Assembly (NCBI GenBank): GCA_038496445.1
Contig: JALMLS010000564.1
Coordinates: forward strand, 124,001-188,000
Length of the DNA stretch: 64,000 bases
Direction: 5' to 3'
Origin: Trichosphaerium sp. ATCC 40318
Lineage: Eukaryota; Discosea; Flabellinia; Trichosidae
In this document: positions 50,800-61,857 of the stretch, in pieces
Numbering within the stretch: position 1 is the stretch's first letter
How the letters are laid out: every line of letters begins with the position of its first letter
The notes under the pieces: model-generated
Database searches by the model: none
What the model was told of the DNA's origin: nothing
The model's input: the letters and a program-made list of their open reading frames with translations, nothing else
Program-made: the position numbers and the translations under genes

Positions 50800-52341
50800 A
50801 TGTCGAAACAAGGCGGTATTGTCCTTTACTCCCCAACCTATTTTGCAGCATGTGGTGTTGGTACGTGTAACTTTTGTCGCAAAACTTCTTTTCGTAGCTT
50901 ACGAAGCTGTATAACGCAGTGAGTTCAGCTGTAAGGTTGCCAATTTACTAGTCACAAAGTCTCTTTATTCTTGTCGCCTAACACTCATCAGGCGGTATTT
51001 TATCGTGCGGTCTCACTCACACTGCCGTAACTCCTTTGGATTTGGTAAAATGTAACATGCAAGCCAACCCAGGAAAGTTCAAGAGCACCATGGACGGCTT
51101 TAAAGTCATCTACTCTGGTGGCGAACCAGCTTTGGGCAAAGGGTGCGTACAAACAGCGAAATATTTGATTGTCTCTTAAAACGTATCTAAACCCACTACT
51201 AGATTTACTGCCATCACTCGCGGTTGGTTGCCAACCTTAGTTGGTTACTCAATCCAAGTACGCACGAAAATTAGCATTTTCTCTTTATTTAGCGTTCTTT
51301 GCTTATATGCCTCTTCAGGGACTCGGAAAGTTCGGTTGCTACGAATTGTTCAAGTACAACTACTCTCAAATGATTGGTGAAGATAACGCTTACAAATACC
51401 GTGATCTCCTTTACATCGCTGCTTCAGCTTCTGCTGAATTTGTTGCTGAGTGCGTACCTCGCTTGTTTTTCTACAAAACGGATTAACAGCTAATTTTTTG
51501 CTCTTAGTATCGGTTTGTGCCCATTTGAAGCCGTAAAGGTCCGTGTCCAGACCAACCCAACTTTCGCCACAGGTACCCTTTTAAAAAACTTTCCGAAAAA
51601 TCTCGATTTACTCACGTTTCCCAGGTTTGATGGACGGATTTCCAAAGATGATGAAAGAAGGTGGTATGAGCCTTATGTACGCTGGTATTGTACCATTGTG
51701 GGCTCGTCAAGTGCCATACACTATCATCAAGTTTTTGGCTTTTGAAAGAATCGCCGAAGCTATCTACACGTACGTACTGTAAAGCGATCGTTTATGGATA
51801 TAAAATGGTTTTATCATTTGGAACAACAAATGTTTAATTTTTGTGTTAGCATGCTTCCAAAACCAAAAGAAGAAATGTCCAAACTCGAAAACATGGGTGT
51901 TATTTTCGCTTCCGGTTACGCTGCCGGTATTATCTGCGGTGCTGTATCTCATCCTGCTGATACTCTTGTATCCAAGGTACGTTTACAAATCCACAACAAA
52001 TCCCGCTATATTGTTTATTTACTGATGCTTTCATTTTTAGATCAACAAATTGAAGGAACCTGGTTCTTTCATGACCAAATCAAGCAAGATCTATGCTGAT
52101 ATTGGTTTCAATGGTTTGTGGGCTGGATTCTGGCCTCGTGTCATTATGATCGGTACCCTCACTGGACTCCAATGGTGCGTACTTTTTCTTTTTACGGGGC
52201 AATCTCCATTTCATTTTTTTTTCTTCTTTTTTTGTTTGTTTGTGTGGCTGTGGTACTGACTGTATTTTTTCTAGGTTCATCTACGGTGCTTTCAAACAAG
52301 CTTGCGGTCTACCAACTCCAGGCGCTGCCAAGAAAAAGTAA
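50800..52341 (+). CDS. Mitochondrial phosphate carrier (SLC25A3 type)
   Basis: Inner-membrane carrier importing phosphate with protons for ATP synthesis. About 300 aa from nine exons. It contains three mitochondrial-carrier repeats, each with the Px(D/E)xx(K/R) signature or a variant: [25 protein letters not shown] and [14 protein letters not shown]. The family-specific [31 protein letters not shown], and [20 protein letters not shown] support the phosphate carrier over other SLC25 members. Start chosen as first ATG before [13 protein letters not shown]; no cleavable presequence is obvious. Donors are GTACGT or similar throughout. The C-terminus ends GAAKKK. Confidence 0.93.
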
Positions 52342-52642
52342 AAACTTTTTCCATTAATTTCTTTGGATGGATTAAAGAAAAGTTGTCACTAGAAACAACA
52401 AGTATTTGTGCTTCTTTTATTTTTTCTCGTTATATTGAAGCCGTCATGACATCTTGGGGAGTCAACAATAAAATGGTATTTTTCGTTAAAACTCGTCGCA
52501 CGTTTGACCTACGGTTTTGTTATGCATGTACCTGTGATTGTACTGCATGTTGGTGTTGGTTAGGCGTCAAATTGTAGTAGTTTGTGGTTCAACAAATACG
52601 TTAAAACTTAACACAGAAATTTTTTGGTTTGTACGTGACAGG
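52342..52642. other. Intergenic region
   Basis: About 300 bp between the carrier stop and the AAA+ ATPase start. An open frame crosses it but has no start-linked domain; nothing else seen. Confidence 0.35.
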
Positions 52643-54576
52643 ATGAAGAAGGAAGAAAGTGACACACTTCCAAAACCAAGGTTTAAGAGCTCTTCATTCA
52701 TTTCGGCTGGTTTAAAACGGAAACAAGATGAGCGTGCATCAAATGGTAATGTAACGGTTAAAGATGGTAAAAAACGAAGATTTACGCCTCCATCAACGAA
52801 GAGACAACTATTTACGCCACCCAAGCGTGTCACTAAACCGATGGCTTTAAAAAGTACTTCAAAAGCATCAACATCACCTAAAACGACTCCTAAGCGCAAG
52901 AGCCCAAAGCCAAAATCAGCTATTTCTTCTCAAAACTCAACATTAACAAACTTTTGGACAAACACGAAATCTCCAAGGAAAACAATGAGTTTAGCGGATA
53001 GAATAAGGCCGAAAACGTTTGATGAATTTTTTGGACAAGGAGACATTCTCGTCGATAATGGCATCTTAAAAGACCTTGTAACACTAGATCAAGTACCCTC
53101 AATGATATTCTGGGGACCAGCAGGTTCAGGGAAGACCACATTAGCAAGAATTATACAAAACACTACAAAGTGTGAATTCCACTGTTTATCTGCTGTTTCT
53201 ACTGGTGTCAAGGAATTAAAAGCTGTATTACAGATTGTAAAGAAGCATCCACAGAGACGTCATATACTTTTTATTGATGAAATACATGCTTGGAAGAAGA
53301 CACAACAAGATCTCCTTCTTCCTGAAATAGAAAAAGGCTCAGTCACGTTTATTGGAGCAACAACACGTGCGAGTGTTTTCCTTTCTCTTTTTTTTTTATT
53401 CATTCAGAAAGACGTTGTGGATTTTCTTGACATATTATGTGTTTAGAGAACCCTTCTTTTGAATGTCCAAGTGCTTTGTTGTCAAGGTGTATGGTCTTTG
53501 TTCTAAAGAAATTACAGAAGAACGATATTGAAAATATTATAAAACGTGGTGTTGAAAAACTCAATGAAATACGTAAAGATCAATCATCGCAGATTGTTAT
53601 GGAAGATAAAGGTATGCCTCACTTGCTTCCATAAACAAGCTCTAAAATGATGAATTAGCTCTACATTGGCTAGCAAGGTTAGCCGATGGAGATGCACGTG
53701 TGGCTCTCAATACGCTTGAAATTGTTTCAAAGATATCACCAAAAATCACTGCTGAATGTGTAAAGGTAGAGAAGGCATCAACGAAAAGAGGTTTCTCATT
53801 TTTTTCTGTTATAGAAAGCACTACAAAAAAATCATCTTATATACGATAAGTCAGGAGACGAACATTATAATCTAATTTCTGCTGTACATAAGTCTATGAG
53901 AAAGTCTGACCCAGAGTCTGCGTTATATTGGTACAACAATCGTTTCAAGATTTTTTTTTCTAGAATCTTTGTCTCTTGCCTTATTATTGCTCTGTAGGGT
54001 GATGCGTATGCTACATGGTGGTGAAAGACCTGAATATGTTGCTAGAAGGTTAATAAATTTTGCTAGCGAGGATGTTGGTCTTGCAGACCCAAGTACGCAA
54101 AAACGTGAAATGCAAATGTTGTTAACTGATTTTTTTTAAATAGATGCGTTGCCTATTGCCATTGCTGCTTTTCAATCCGCAAAGATGCTTGGTATGCCTG
54201 AATGTAAAATTAATATAGCACATGCTACTGTGTATCTAGCGAATGCACCAAAGAGCAGAAAGATATATGACATGATGATACAAGTACGTAATTAAATGGT
54301 TTTCTTCTTGACAACTTTTTTTTTTGATACTATTTGTACTACAGATGGAGAAAAAGATTAAATCAGATCCGAATGATCCAGTACCTTGGAGCTTAAGAAA
54401 TACCCCAACAACTTTGATGAAAGAAATAGCAGCCGTAAGTACACAAAGGAGCCAAAGTTGGATTTTAAAGGCCTTAACAACCCATTTTTGGGATTTGGAT
54501 TAAATTTCGGTTTTTTTAGGAAGAGCGTCCTAAGGAAGCTGCAGCAAATAATCAAAAACTTCGAAGAGTATTGTAA
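52643..54576 (+). CDS. WRNIP1/Mgs1/RarA-type AAA+ ATPase
   Basis: Replication-fork maintenance ATPase related to RarA and clamp loaders. A Lys/Ser-rich N-terminus carries repeated TPPxxK motifs and a PIP-box-like NSTLTNFW at residues 98-105. The AAA+ core has [18 protein letters not shown], Walker [10 protein letters not shown] (residues 158-166), Walker [10 protein letters not shown], and sensor 1 GATTQNPSFE. Then [20 protein letters not shown] and the RarA-family block [47 protein letters not shown] and VPWSLRN. The family C-terminus after the ApT-LMK motif is replaced by a short Ala/Lys-rich end ([18 protein letters not shown]), so the usual YxYPHDY tail seems missing. Seven or more introns interrupt it. 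Confidence 0.88.
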
Positions 54577-54788
54577 ATATATTAAAGTCATTGTACACTA
54601 AACCTTAGTAATTTTATTATACACAAATATACAGGTTACACAAAAAGAACTTGCTTTCAAGCGTTTGTCGAAAAAACTACTTATCAAGGTGAATGTTTTT
54701 AAAGCAGGCTCACTCCTCCATAACATCCTGTACAGGTACAACAGGTGGCGAAGCGTTCAGCTTGGTATATAGTTTTTGCAACAAACGC

Positions 54789-54932
54789 TTATTCATCCTC
54801 GGCTAACTCAAAACCAGTGGTTATTATACGCTGCCTTTTCCTCTCGTTGTCTTCCAACTCTGAAACGCGAGCATCTTGTTCTTCAACTGTTTTTGCCAAC
54901 TTTTTTGTCAACGCTGTTTTGGCAGCTAAAGT
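54789..54932 (-). CDS. 3' exon of a small coiled-coil protein (partial)
   Basis: A 47-codon minus-strand frame after an acceptor (CTTCTAG): TLAAKTALTKKLAKTVEEQD, then ARVSELEDNERKRQR and FELAEDE, stop at 54789. It is Lys/Glu-rich and helical in character. The upstream exon and start were not found; a candidate lies within 54940-55170 but would need a very short intron. Could be a short coiled-coil protein. No family recognised. Confidence 0.4.
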   Translation of the reverse strand, partial: TLAAKTALTKKLAKTVEEQDARVSELEDNERKRQRIITTGFELAEDE

Positions 54933-56280
54933 CTAGAAGTACCATTAATGGTAAAACAACGCATTTATATTTGCTATCGCAAATCCTGAAGCTCGGCAGT
55001 TTTTTTTGATTTCAACGGTTTTTTTTGGATGTAAATTTGAACGTGCGCGCGAAAAATTTCTATTCGAAAGGAAGGGTAAAAGGGCATTTTTTGAAAAGGG
55101 TGCTAGCAGTTTTAACCAAAAAAACTGGCGAGCGTCTATTTTGGCGAAAGAAAGTAACTCCAACTACGAGCGTAAGCCACTTCGCAGCATCACGGATAAG
55201 GTACCGGCACCAGGGACACGATACACTCGCACGTTTAGTTTGTTAAGCTCGCACGCTCATCATGAGCAACATGAACCCCGGCACCTAATTCCAGTGAACC
55301 CAGCCTGTAATATCGTGATGCAAAGCACAAAGAGTTCCTTTCGTCGAGGTGCATACACTATAAGGTGCAGAGGCTCTCAAGTAAGGCGGTACCTATCGCT
55401 ACCCCTGCCGCCGGTAGAGAGCACTGCTCTGGTCCCGACATTAGGTGTACACCGTCGTCCAGTCGCTGGAAACGCTCGCAGAAAGAGTTTTAGAATGGTT
55501 ACGTGCCTTGTGTATTTGTATAGCAGCTTTGCGTTCTGAGTATGTAATTTTTGACTACTCGATAGCTTTGCCTCGTTTTAGGTACTTTCAGGGATAAGTT
55601 GTATGTTCAGGCGTCTTCCATACTGTTTCTCTAATTTTTTGAAATAGTGCGACTAAACGAAAGAATTTGCCGCGCTTTTTCACAATATTCATACGCATAG
55701 CATGAGACGTCAATTTACACTTTATAAGGCTTGTAAGAGCAAATCACTAACAAATGATAAAGTCAATTTCAAAGTTGTAGAACCCTTTAGTCCAAATCGT
55801 AGGCAAAATGTCCTTCATTGATTTGAAGAGGTGTAGCAAACAAATGGTTGGGACTTATAATATTATAAGATGGTAAAATCACGTGGGTTTACTAGTGTAA
55901 TAGGAGAAGACAATGAAACTAATACGGATTGTTACGCTGTTTCTCTTGGCTATCTTCACTTAATCAATAATAGACGCCAAGAATACTCACTACGCGTTCA
56001 GTTTTAGCTACACTAAAGGTGTTACACCGGTGAAAAGGTAGCAAAGCTCCTTCAGTTACCAACCGTTTTATAATTGTAATACTGGCGTACTACGTTTATA
56101 TAGCGTGTTACTTCTCGTGGGTAGTATAACTCGTCTCGTGGAACAAAGTGTTCGTCGAGGAAGATAAAAAAAGTTGAAATTTCTGTCGCGTCAACTATTT
56201 CACTGAGGCAAGAAAAATAAAATCAAAACATAAATCTAAACAACAACAACCGAACAAGTATCTAAACAATCATAAACAAC
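54933..56280. other. Long region without a recognised gene; GC-richer core
   Basis: About 1.35 kb. A plus-strand frame (55006-55539) stays open for 177 codons but has no family resemblance and an atypical composition. The part from about 55190 to 55500 is GC-richer than its surroundings and contains inverted short repeats, so a structured non-coding RNA or a promoter element is possible. The 55.5-56.2 kb part is AT-rich and shows only scattered motifs. Confidence 0.3.
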
Positions 56281-57277
56281 ATGTCGAACAAACAAAGAAC
56301 AAGCACTAACGCCAACAAGACAAAGAAACGTGTTACTCAAAAGAAGAAACCAGCAAAGGCACCACCAACAGAGAAACAACTTAGAATGAGAGAAGAAGCC
56401 AAACAACGTAAACAACAAATGCTTCAAAAGAAAGCTCATGGAGAGAAAGTGTACGTTGACGTTTTAGATCATTCAAGCATTGGTTACTAATGTTCTTCGT
56501 GATAGTACAAAGAAACCCTCAGTTAAACCTGCAACTGTTGGAGGAGGTGTCGGAGGCACATTCATGAAGTCATTGCGTAAGTTCTCGTATTCAGTGCTGT
56601 GAAATTTATTCTAACAGTTTATGATAGCAAAACCTTGTGGCGTTGCTGGTTTGGGTCCATGTGTCGGAATCATCAGCCCAAATCCAAATGGCTCATGTTA
56701 TTGTGCTCATATCAGTGACTCTTGCTCAATGAAGACATGGTGGACAACATACGACAAGGTTCAAAAAGCAGTCAGAACTGCATGGATTGAAGAAAAAATC
56801 AAATCTGGTTTAGGTACGTTACTATTTGCTTTCTTTCACTTGGATGACGTAGCCCTAACATTTGGCCCAGGTAATCATCCGATCAGCAAAAGAACGTTCT
56901 ATGTCATGACAGGAATGCCAAAAGCCAATGCAACACTTGCAGCTGTACTTGAGGTGTTGAAGGGCGCTCACAAAGTGATCAACAAAACAGGATCTCAAGG
57001 ATTTAAAAGTGGATTCTACTTGGATTCAAAAGGTTCTATTCATCCACTTGTTGAGCCTGATGCACTTTGGGCATGTGGTTGGGGTAAAGACACAAAACAA
57101 GCACAACGATATAAGAAGATGCCAAATAACAAGATCAATGGAGATGGTGTATTCGAAGTACCTGATATGAAAAAGTTTGACAAAGTTGTTGAACAAGTAC
57201 GTAAGGCAAAGAAGACTTTGGCAAGTAAAGATGATCCAGCACTCAAGAAATTCAAACCAGTGTTAGCAAAAGTATGA
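56281..57277 (+). CDS. Unknown protein, tandem paralogue A
   Basis: Four exons (56281-56450, 56506-56576, 56628-56813, 56871-57277) give 277 aa. Basic N-terminal tail (KKRVTQKKKPAKAPPTEKQL, then helix RMREEAKQRKQQML), a Gly-rich link (VGGGVGGTF), then a compact domain with conserved cysteines: PCGVAGLGPCVG, GSCYCAHISDSCSMKTWW, FYVMTGMPKANATLAAVLEV, FYLDSKGSIHPLVEPDALWA and CGWGKDTKQA. The C-terminus is Lys-rich. No signal peptide or membrane segment. Family and function are not recognised; a basic tail plus compact domain would fit nucleic-acid or ribosome association, but this is only a guess. The 5' leader is CAA-rich. Confidence 0.8.
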
Positions 57278-57480
57278 ATGCACATCTGAGTTTTTACCAT
57301 TGAACTTCCACCTACTTCTTGAATGTACATAGTTTGAAATATACTAAAAAAAATGTTAAAACACAAGAGTAATTACTAAGTTCTTGGTAGTGTTATTCCA
57401 ACTGACGAGATTGTTTTTCTTTATTTTTTCTTATACAACACATCTTAGTCTGTTGCCTATCTATGTCTTTCTTCCCTCAC

Positions 57481-58677
57481 TCAGTCACTTTTTGCCAATA
57501 CTATTCCTTTTTCGTCAAGTGCTTCCTGTACACTCTCACCTTTAAACACAATAAGATTAGGACAAGCTTTCGCAATATTTCTTAATCCTTGTGGTGTCTT
57601 TCCAGATAAATACCCCACATCAAGATACTTCATTGTAGGACAAGATATACCTTCAAGATTCATACCAGTAAATTTAGTACAACCGCCTGCAATTTCCATA
57701 CGTTCTAAAGGTAACTGAAACAATAGTCTAAAAGCATCATCTGTTCCACTTTGATCAATATGGATATACTTCAGCTTCTTGCAATGAGTGAATAGAGCTT
57801 GTGCGAACTCCCTCTCAAGTGTACCCATCTTTAAACCACGTACATTACAAGAAAAAGGTAGTTTAATAAAAGGAATAGACTCAAGATTTGGCATACGAGG
57901 AAGAAACCAAGAAGCAACAACATCATGGTTTGTTGGCCTATTTGAGAGATTACTAGGGCATTGGAGGCTGAAAACTCGCAAGTTATGGAATGCAGGACAA
58001 GAACTCAAAGGCTCAGCTTTTGCTGTATTTCTAAAAAGAGGTTCATGCACTCTCCATTGTTTTGAGCTTCCATTGTCTCGCCATTTTACATGTAAAATCT
58101 CTAGACCTTTCGCCATTTTTAGTATACATTTAAAAAAGGGGAAAGCATTTCCACAGCCTTGTATGTTCGCCTTTGTTAATTCAGTCAGAGGTGATTTCTT
58201 TAATACTCTTTCTAGTGTCAGTAGTTGTTTTGGTGTATGATTTACGACTTTTAGGATCTCAACAGAACGAGAAATTTTATCAAAAAGTTTCGATAACACA
58301 TTTCTCTGTTCTTCCAATTCGACTCCGTTTGAAAGCTCTAGACCTACAACCTTTGAGCTGTTGGGAATATTGTCTAAAGCTTCTAGGACATCCTTTGCTC
58401 TTCCTGAGTCCATTGTTAAGAAAATTGATCTATCTGTGTATTCACTGAGCGAGTTTAACTGCAATGGCTCGTTTTTAAATTCCAATTGGAATAGCGGTTT
58501 GGCTTTCAAATTGTCTCGCCATGTCTTAGATACGCGACATACTACAGCTCGGGTGACTAGGGATAGGTACGGTCGGAGTAGGAAGACTGCAAGTGGTTGT
58601 GAAAAGCAAGACTCTCTAAAATTAGCTAGTTAATATTCCGTCTACGTTTTATACGCGCTTTTCGCGCTAAACAGCAT
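57481..58677 (-). CDS. F-box and LRR-like protein
   Basis: Main exon 57481 to about 58630 encodes an F-box-like N-terminus (QPLAVFLLRPYLSLVTRAVV, CRVSKTWRDNLK) and then LRR-like repeats (FPFFKCILKMAKGLEILHV, HNLRVFSLQCPSNLSNRPT, CKKLKYIHIDQSGTDDAFR, MKYLDVGYLSGKTPQGLRN). The exon has no ATG before the F-box. A short upstream exon starting at 58677 (MLFSAKSAYKT) joins in phase if a 30-nt intron is removed. Without that exon the start would fall at an internal Met and cut away the F-box. Expected role is substrate recognition in an SCF ligase. It lies between the two tandem paralogues on the opposite strand. Confidence 0.7.
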
Positions 58678-59297
58678 TTTAGTGACAATTGTGTAGGATG
58701 GTGTATTGTTAGGATCAACGTGCGACAGTGCTTACGTTTCAGTGCTTGTCATCGAGAACGCGTTCTTGTATGTCCGTGTAGTGTTTTAGGTCAAAATAAA
58801 TGAATTTGGCCAGAAAAAGCGACTTTCACTCATACTAATTTCGACGAAGATATTCATTGTGAACTTTGACGAAAAAGTGTTGATTACGCAGTGACACGTG
58901 ATTTAGATTGATAAAATCGGTTTGTGTTGGATGTACTTTCTCATGTAAAGATTCGTGTTGTTCACGATGTTTCTCGGTGAGATTTCACAAAAAAAAACAA
59001 CTTGTTTGATGTATTGGCTCTTGTTACGTTCCTAGCACACAGTAGAAGCTGTGATTAACAGTCAAAGCGGTAATACGGGCTATACGCAATAATAATAGAT
59101 TGATGAAGCTCTGGTAGGCACTGCCACTCGTTAGCACTAAAAACCGCGAAAATAGTGCACGTGTAGTAAAGTGTGTATCGAGAAAATAAAAAAACCAAAA
59201 TTGTTGTCATCATTGTTTTTCACTGACTTGTAAAAAAATCAAAATCAACAACAACCAACACACAACACAACAACCTTCAAAAGCAACCAACAAAACA
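58678..59297. promoter_or_regulatory. Divergent intergenic region with CAA-rich leader
   Basis: About 620 bp upstream of paralogue B. The last 60 bp before its ATG are a (CAA)n/(ACA)n-like leader, similar in style but not sequence to the leader of paralogue A (56220-56280). The rest is AT-rich without a recognised gene. Confidence 0.4.
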
Positions 59298-60288
59298 ATG
59301 TCAAAACAAAGATCAACGACAACTGGAAACAAAAACAAGACAACGAAACGTGTTACTCAAAAGAAGAAACCAGCAAAGGCACCACCAACAGAGAAACAAC
59401 TTAGAATGAGAGAAGAAGCCAAACAACGTAAACAACAAATGCTTCAAAAGAAAGCTCATGGAGAGAAAGTGTACGTCCTTGATTTCATCTTTTGTATTCT
59501 GACTTTACGATAGTACAAAGAAGCCTTCAGTTAAACCTGCAACTGTTGGAGGAGGTGTCGGAGGCACATTCATGAAGTCATTGCGTAAGTTCTCATATTC
59601 AGTGTTTTGAAATTTATTCTAACAGTTTATGATAGCAAAACCTTGTGGCGTTGCCGGTTTGGGTCCATGTGTCGGAATCATCAGCCCAAATCCAAATGGC
59701 TCATGTTATTGCGCTCATATCAGTGACTCTTGCTCAATGAAGACATGGTGGACAACATACGACAAGGTTCAAAAAGCAGTCAGAACTGCATGGATTGAAG
59801 AAAAAATCAAATCTGGTTTAGGTACGTAACTATTTGCTTTGTACTATTTGATCGTGATGTATGACTCACCCTCTTGTCTAGGTAATCATCCGATCAGCAA
59901 AAGAACATTCTACGTCATGACAGGAATGCCAAAAGCCAATGCAACACTTGCAGCAGTACTTGAGGTGTTGAAGGGCGCTCATAAAGTGATCAACAAAACA
60001 GGATCTCAAGGATTTAAAAGTGGATTCTACTTGGATTCCAAAGGTTCTATTCATCCACTTGTTGAGCCTGATGCACTTTGGGCATGTGGTTGGGGTAAAG
60101 ACACAAAACAAGCACAGCGGTATAAGAAGATGCCAAATAACAAGATCAATGGAGATGGCGTATTCGAAGTACCTGATATGAAAAAGTTTGACAAAGTTGT
60201 TGAACAAGTACGTAAGGCAAAGAAGACTTTGGCAAGTAAAGATGATCCAGCACTCAAGAAATTCAAACCAGTGTTAGCAAAAGTATGA
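59298..60288 (+). CDS. Unknown protein, tandem paralogue B
   Basis: Same exon structure as paralogue A: 59298-59470, 59514-59584, 59636-59821, 59882-60288, giving 278 aa. The N-terminal 15 residues differ (SKQRSTTTGNKNKTT) but from KRVTQKKKPAK onward the proteins are virtually identical, most codons included. Intron 2 is also almost identical to that of paralogue A, whereas introns 1 and 3 differ. The 3' flank matches for about 28 bp after the stop and then diverges. This pattern fits recent duplication or gene conversion limited to the middle and end of the gene. Both copies appear intact. Function unknown, as for paralogue A. Confidence 0.8.
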
Positions 60289-61016
60289 ACGCACATCTGA
60301 ATTTTTACCATTGAATTACACATTATGTAAATACTGTTAATAAACAACTTTAAATCAACATCTGTTATCTATCTTGTTGTCTGATGCCTGATTAAACTAG
60401 CGAGATTTTTCACAAAGTAAACTCAAACCGAACAATGTAAATGAGGCTGAGTACACTGCCCTCGTAGATCTCATGTACTACATGGGGAAAGTACCATGCC
60501 GATATTGAAAATACTGGACTGACATTCAAGTACCATGACATTTATTTTGATATCTTTGGTGATGACTCATCATTGCTAAACCAAAAACTGACTTAATACT
60601 GTTTGATCGCGTTGAACTTGAAAGAAATTTGTGACTGTCAGCTTTCTAGCTCCAAACCTCACCTGACAACAAAACAAAAACATTTGCCTATTATTGTTAA
60701 AATGTTTAAATTTGTTGTGTTGAGTCTTAATCCCGGGATTTGACCTGAAATAGCGCTATTTTATGTTAGTGCTAAGCCTGATTTTTCGGGGCGGTTTGCG
60801 AACATAGGTAGTAGCTTTTTTGCAACTCTGCAAGTATGTCATGAGTGTATCCTCGTGCAGTACTTTACGTAAGCATAAGAACAGAAAGCCACGTGCATGT
60901 TACAAATTGGGAGTCTGTTTTTAACAAGTAGGGTTAACTCTAAAATAGAATAGAGTTATTGCAAGTCAAATCCTTAAGGGTTGTTAAGTTTAGTTTAAAA
61001 CAAAAACTTTTCTCAG
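60289..61016. other. Intergenic region
   Basis: About 730 bp after paralogue B. AT-rich, no protein-like frame or repeat recognised. An AATAAA motif lies about 50 bp after the stop (60340). Confidence 0.4.
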
Positions 61017-61724
61017 ATGCGCATCACTTTATCGTTTTTAGCTTGTATTTTGGTGTGTTACGCCTATACCTTCACTGCTGATGTAAAGAATGAAATTCCA
61101 TCAACTTTGAACCTCATTTCATCTAAAATTACCATTGGCAGTACGTACCATGTAGATTTTGGCGGTTAAAGCTAATTTTTCGTTGGTTTCACAAAAAAAC
61201 CGCCACAGACTATCGCAGGAGGCGCTAGTACATATACCAATGGTGTATTTACGGCTGCTGGGTTACATGGAGTTGAGGTACAGATAACGTTCATCTTGTC
61301 ATGACACGTAACGCTCATGTTTTTCCAAAAGGGCTACGTACAGTACGAGAGCGCTAATAAGTTCGGAAAAGGTATAATGACATTTCTTACAACACTTCCA
61401 CAAACAGACTCCCTACGGCGCATCATTGTAAGCTAACATTGTATCTAGTGACATTTTCATTCTCCAATACAGCAACAAACCAAAACTACACTGCTGTTGC
61501 TACTCCTGTTCCTTATCTTGGTACGTACCTTTTTGGGTTCTAAGATAATACTATAAGTCTAACAGCGCTTGGTAGCTGGCATTGATAGCACAACAGGAAA
61601 AGTTGACGTTACAGTACAATACTGGTAAGTCTTGTGACTTTTGTTAATTTACTTTAATATTACTTTCAGGACTCACGAGATGTGCTTGGAAGGTGATAAT
61701 GGAACCTGTACCATCGTAGAATAG
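61017..61724 (+). CDS. Small secreted protein
   Basis: Begins with a clear signal peptide (MRITLSFLACILVCYAYT) followed by an exon reading FTADVKNEIPSTLNLISSKI, then exons with RGASTYTNGVFTAAGLHG, GYVQYESANKFGKG, VTFSFSNTATNQNYTAVATP, and AGIDSTTGKVDVTVQYW, ending THEMCLEGDNGTCTIVE. Ser/Thr/Asn-rich with a Cys pair at the end; looks like a beta-rich extracellular protein. One internal exon join (near 61431-61455) cannot be made in phase by eye, so the middle exon borders are uncertain. No family was recognised. Confidence 0.6.
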
Positions 61725-61857
61725 AACGAATAAATAACGAAGATTGTTGTTATCATTTTTTTATTATTTTACATGAGTGTCATCACACGTGAATCTAAGC
61801 GGCGTTTGTTAAAAAAGAACTCACCCAATCTCATACGTTATTACTAAGGTAGAAATG

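Noticed and set aside
55006-55539. 177-codon plus-strand frame as a protein gene
   Set aside because: No domain, atypical composition, no supporting splice or start context; kept only as part of a region description.
56236-56439. Minus-strand hydrophobic frame at the start of paralogue A
   Set aside because: Antisense to the Lys-rich N-terminal exon, which naturally gives a Phe/Leu/Cys-rich shadow.
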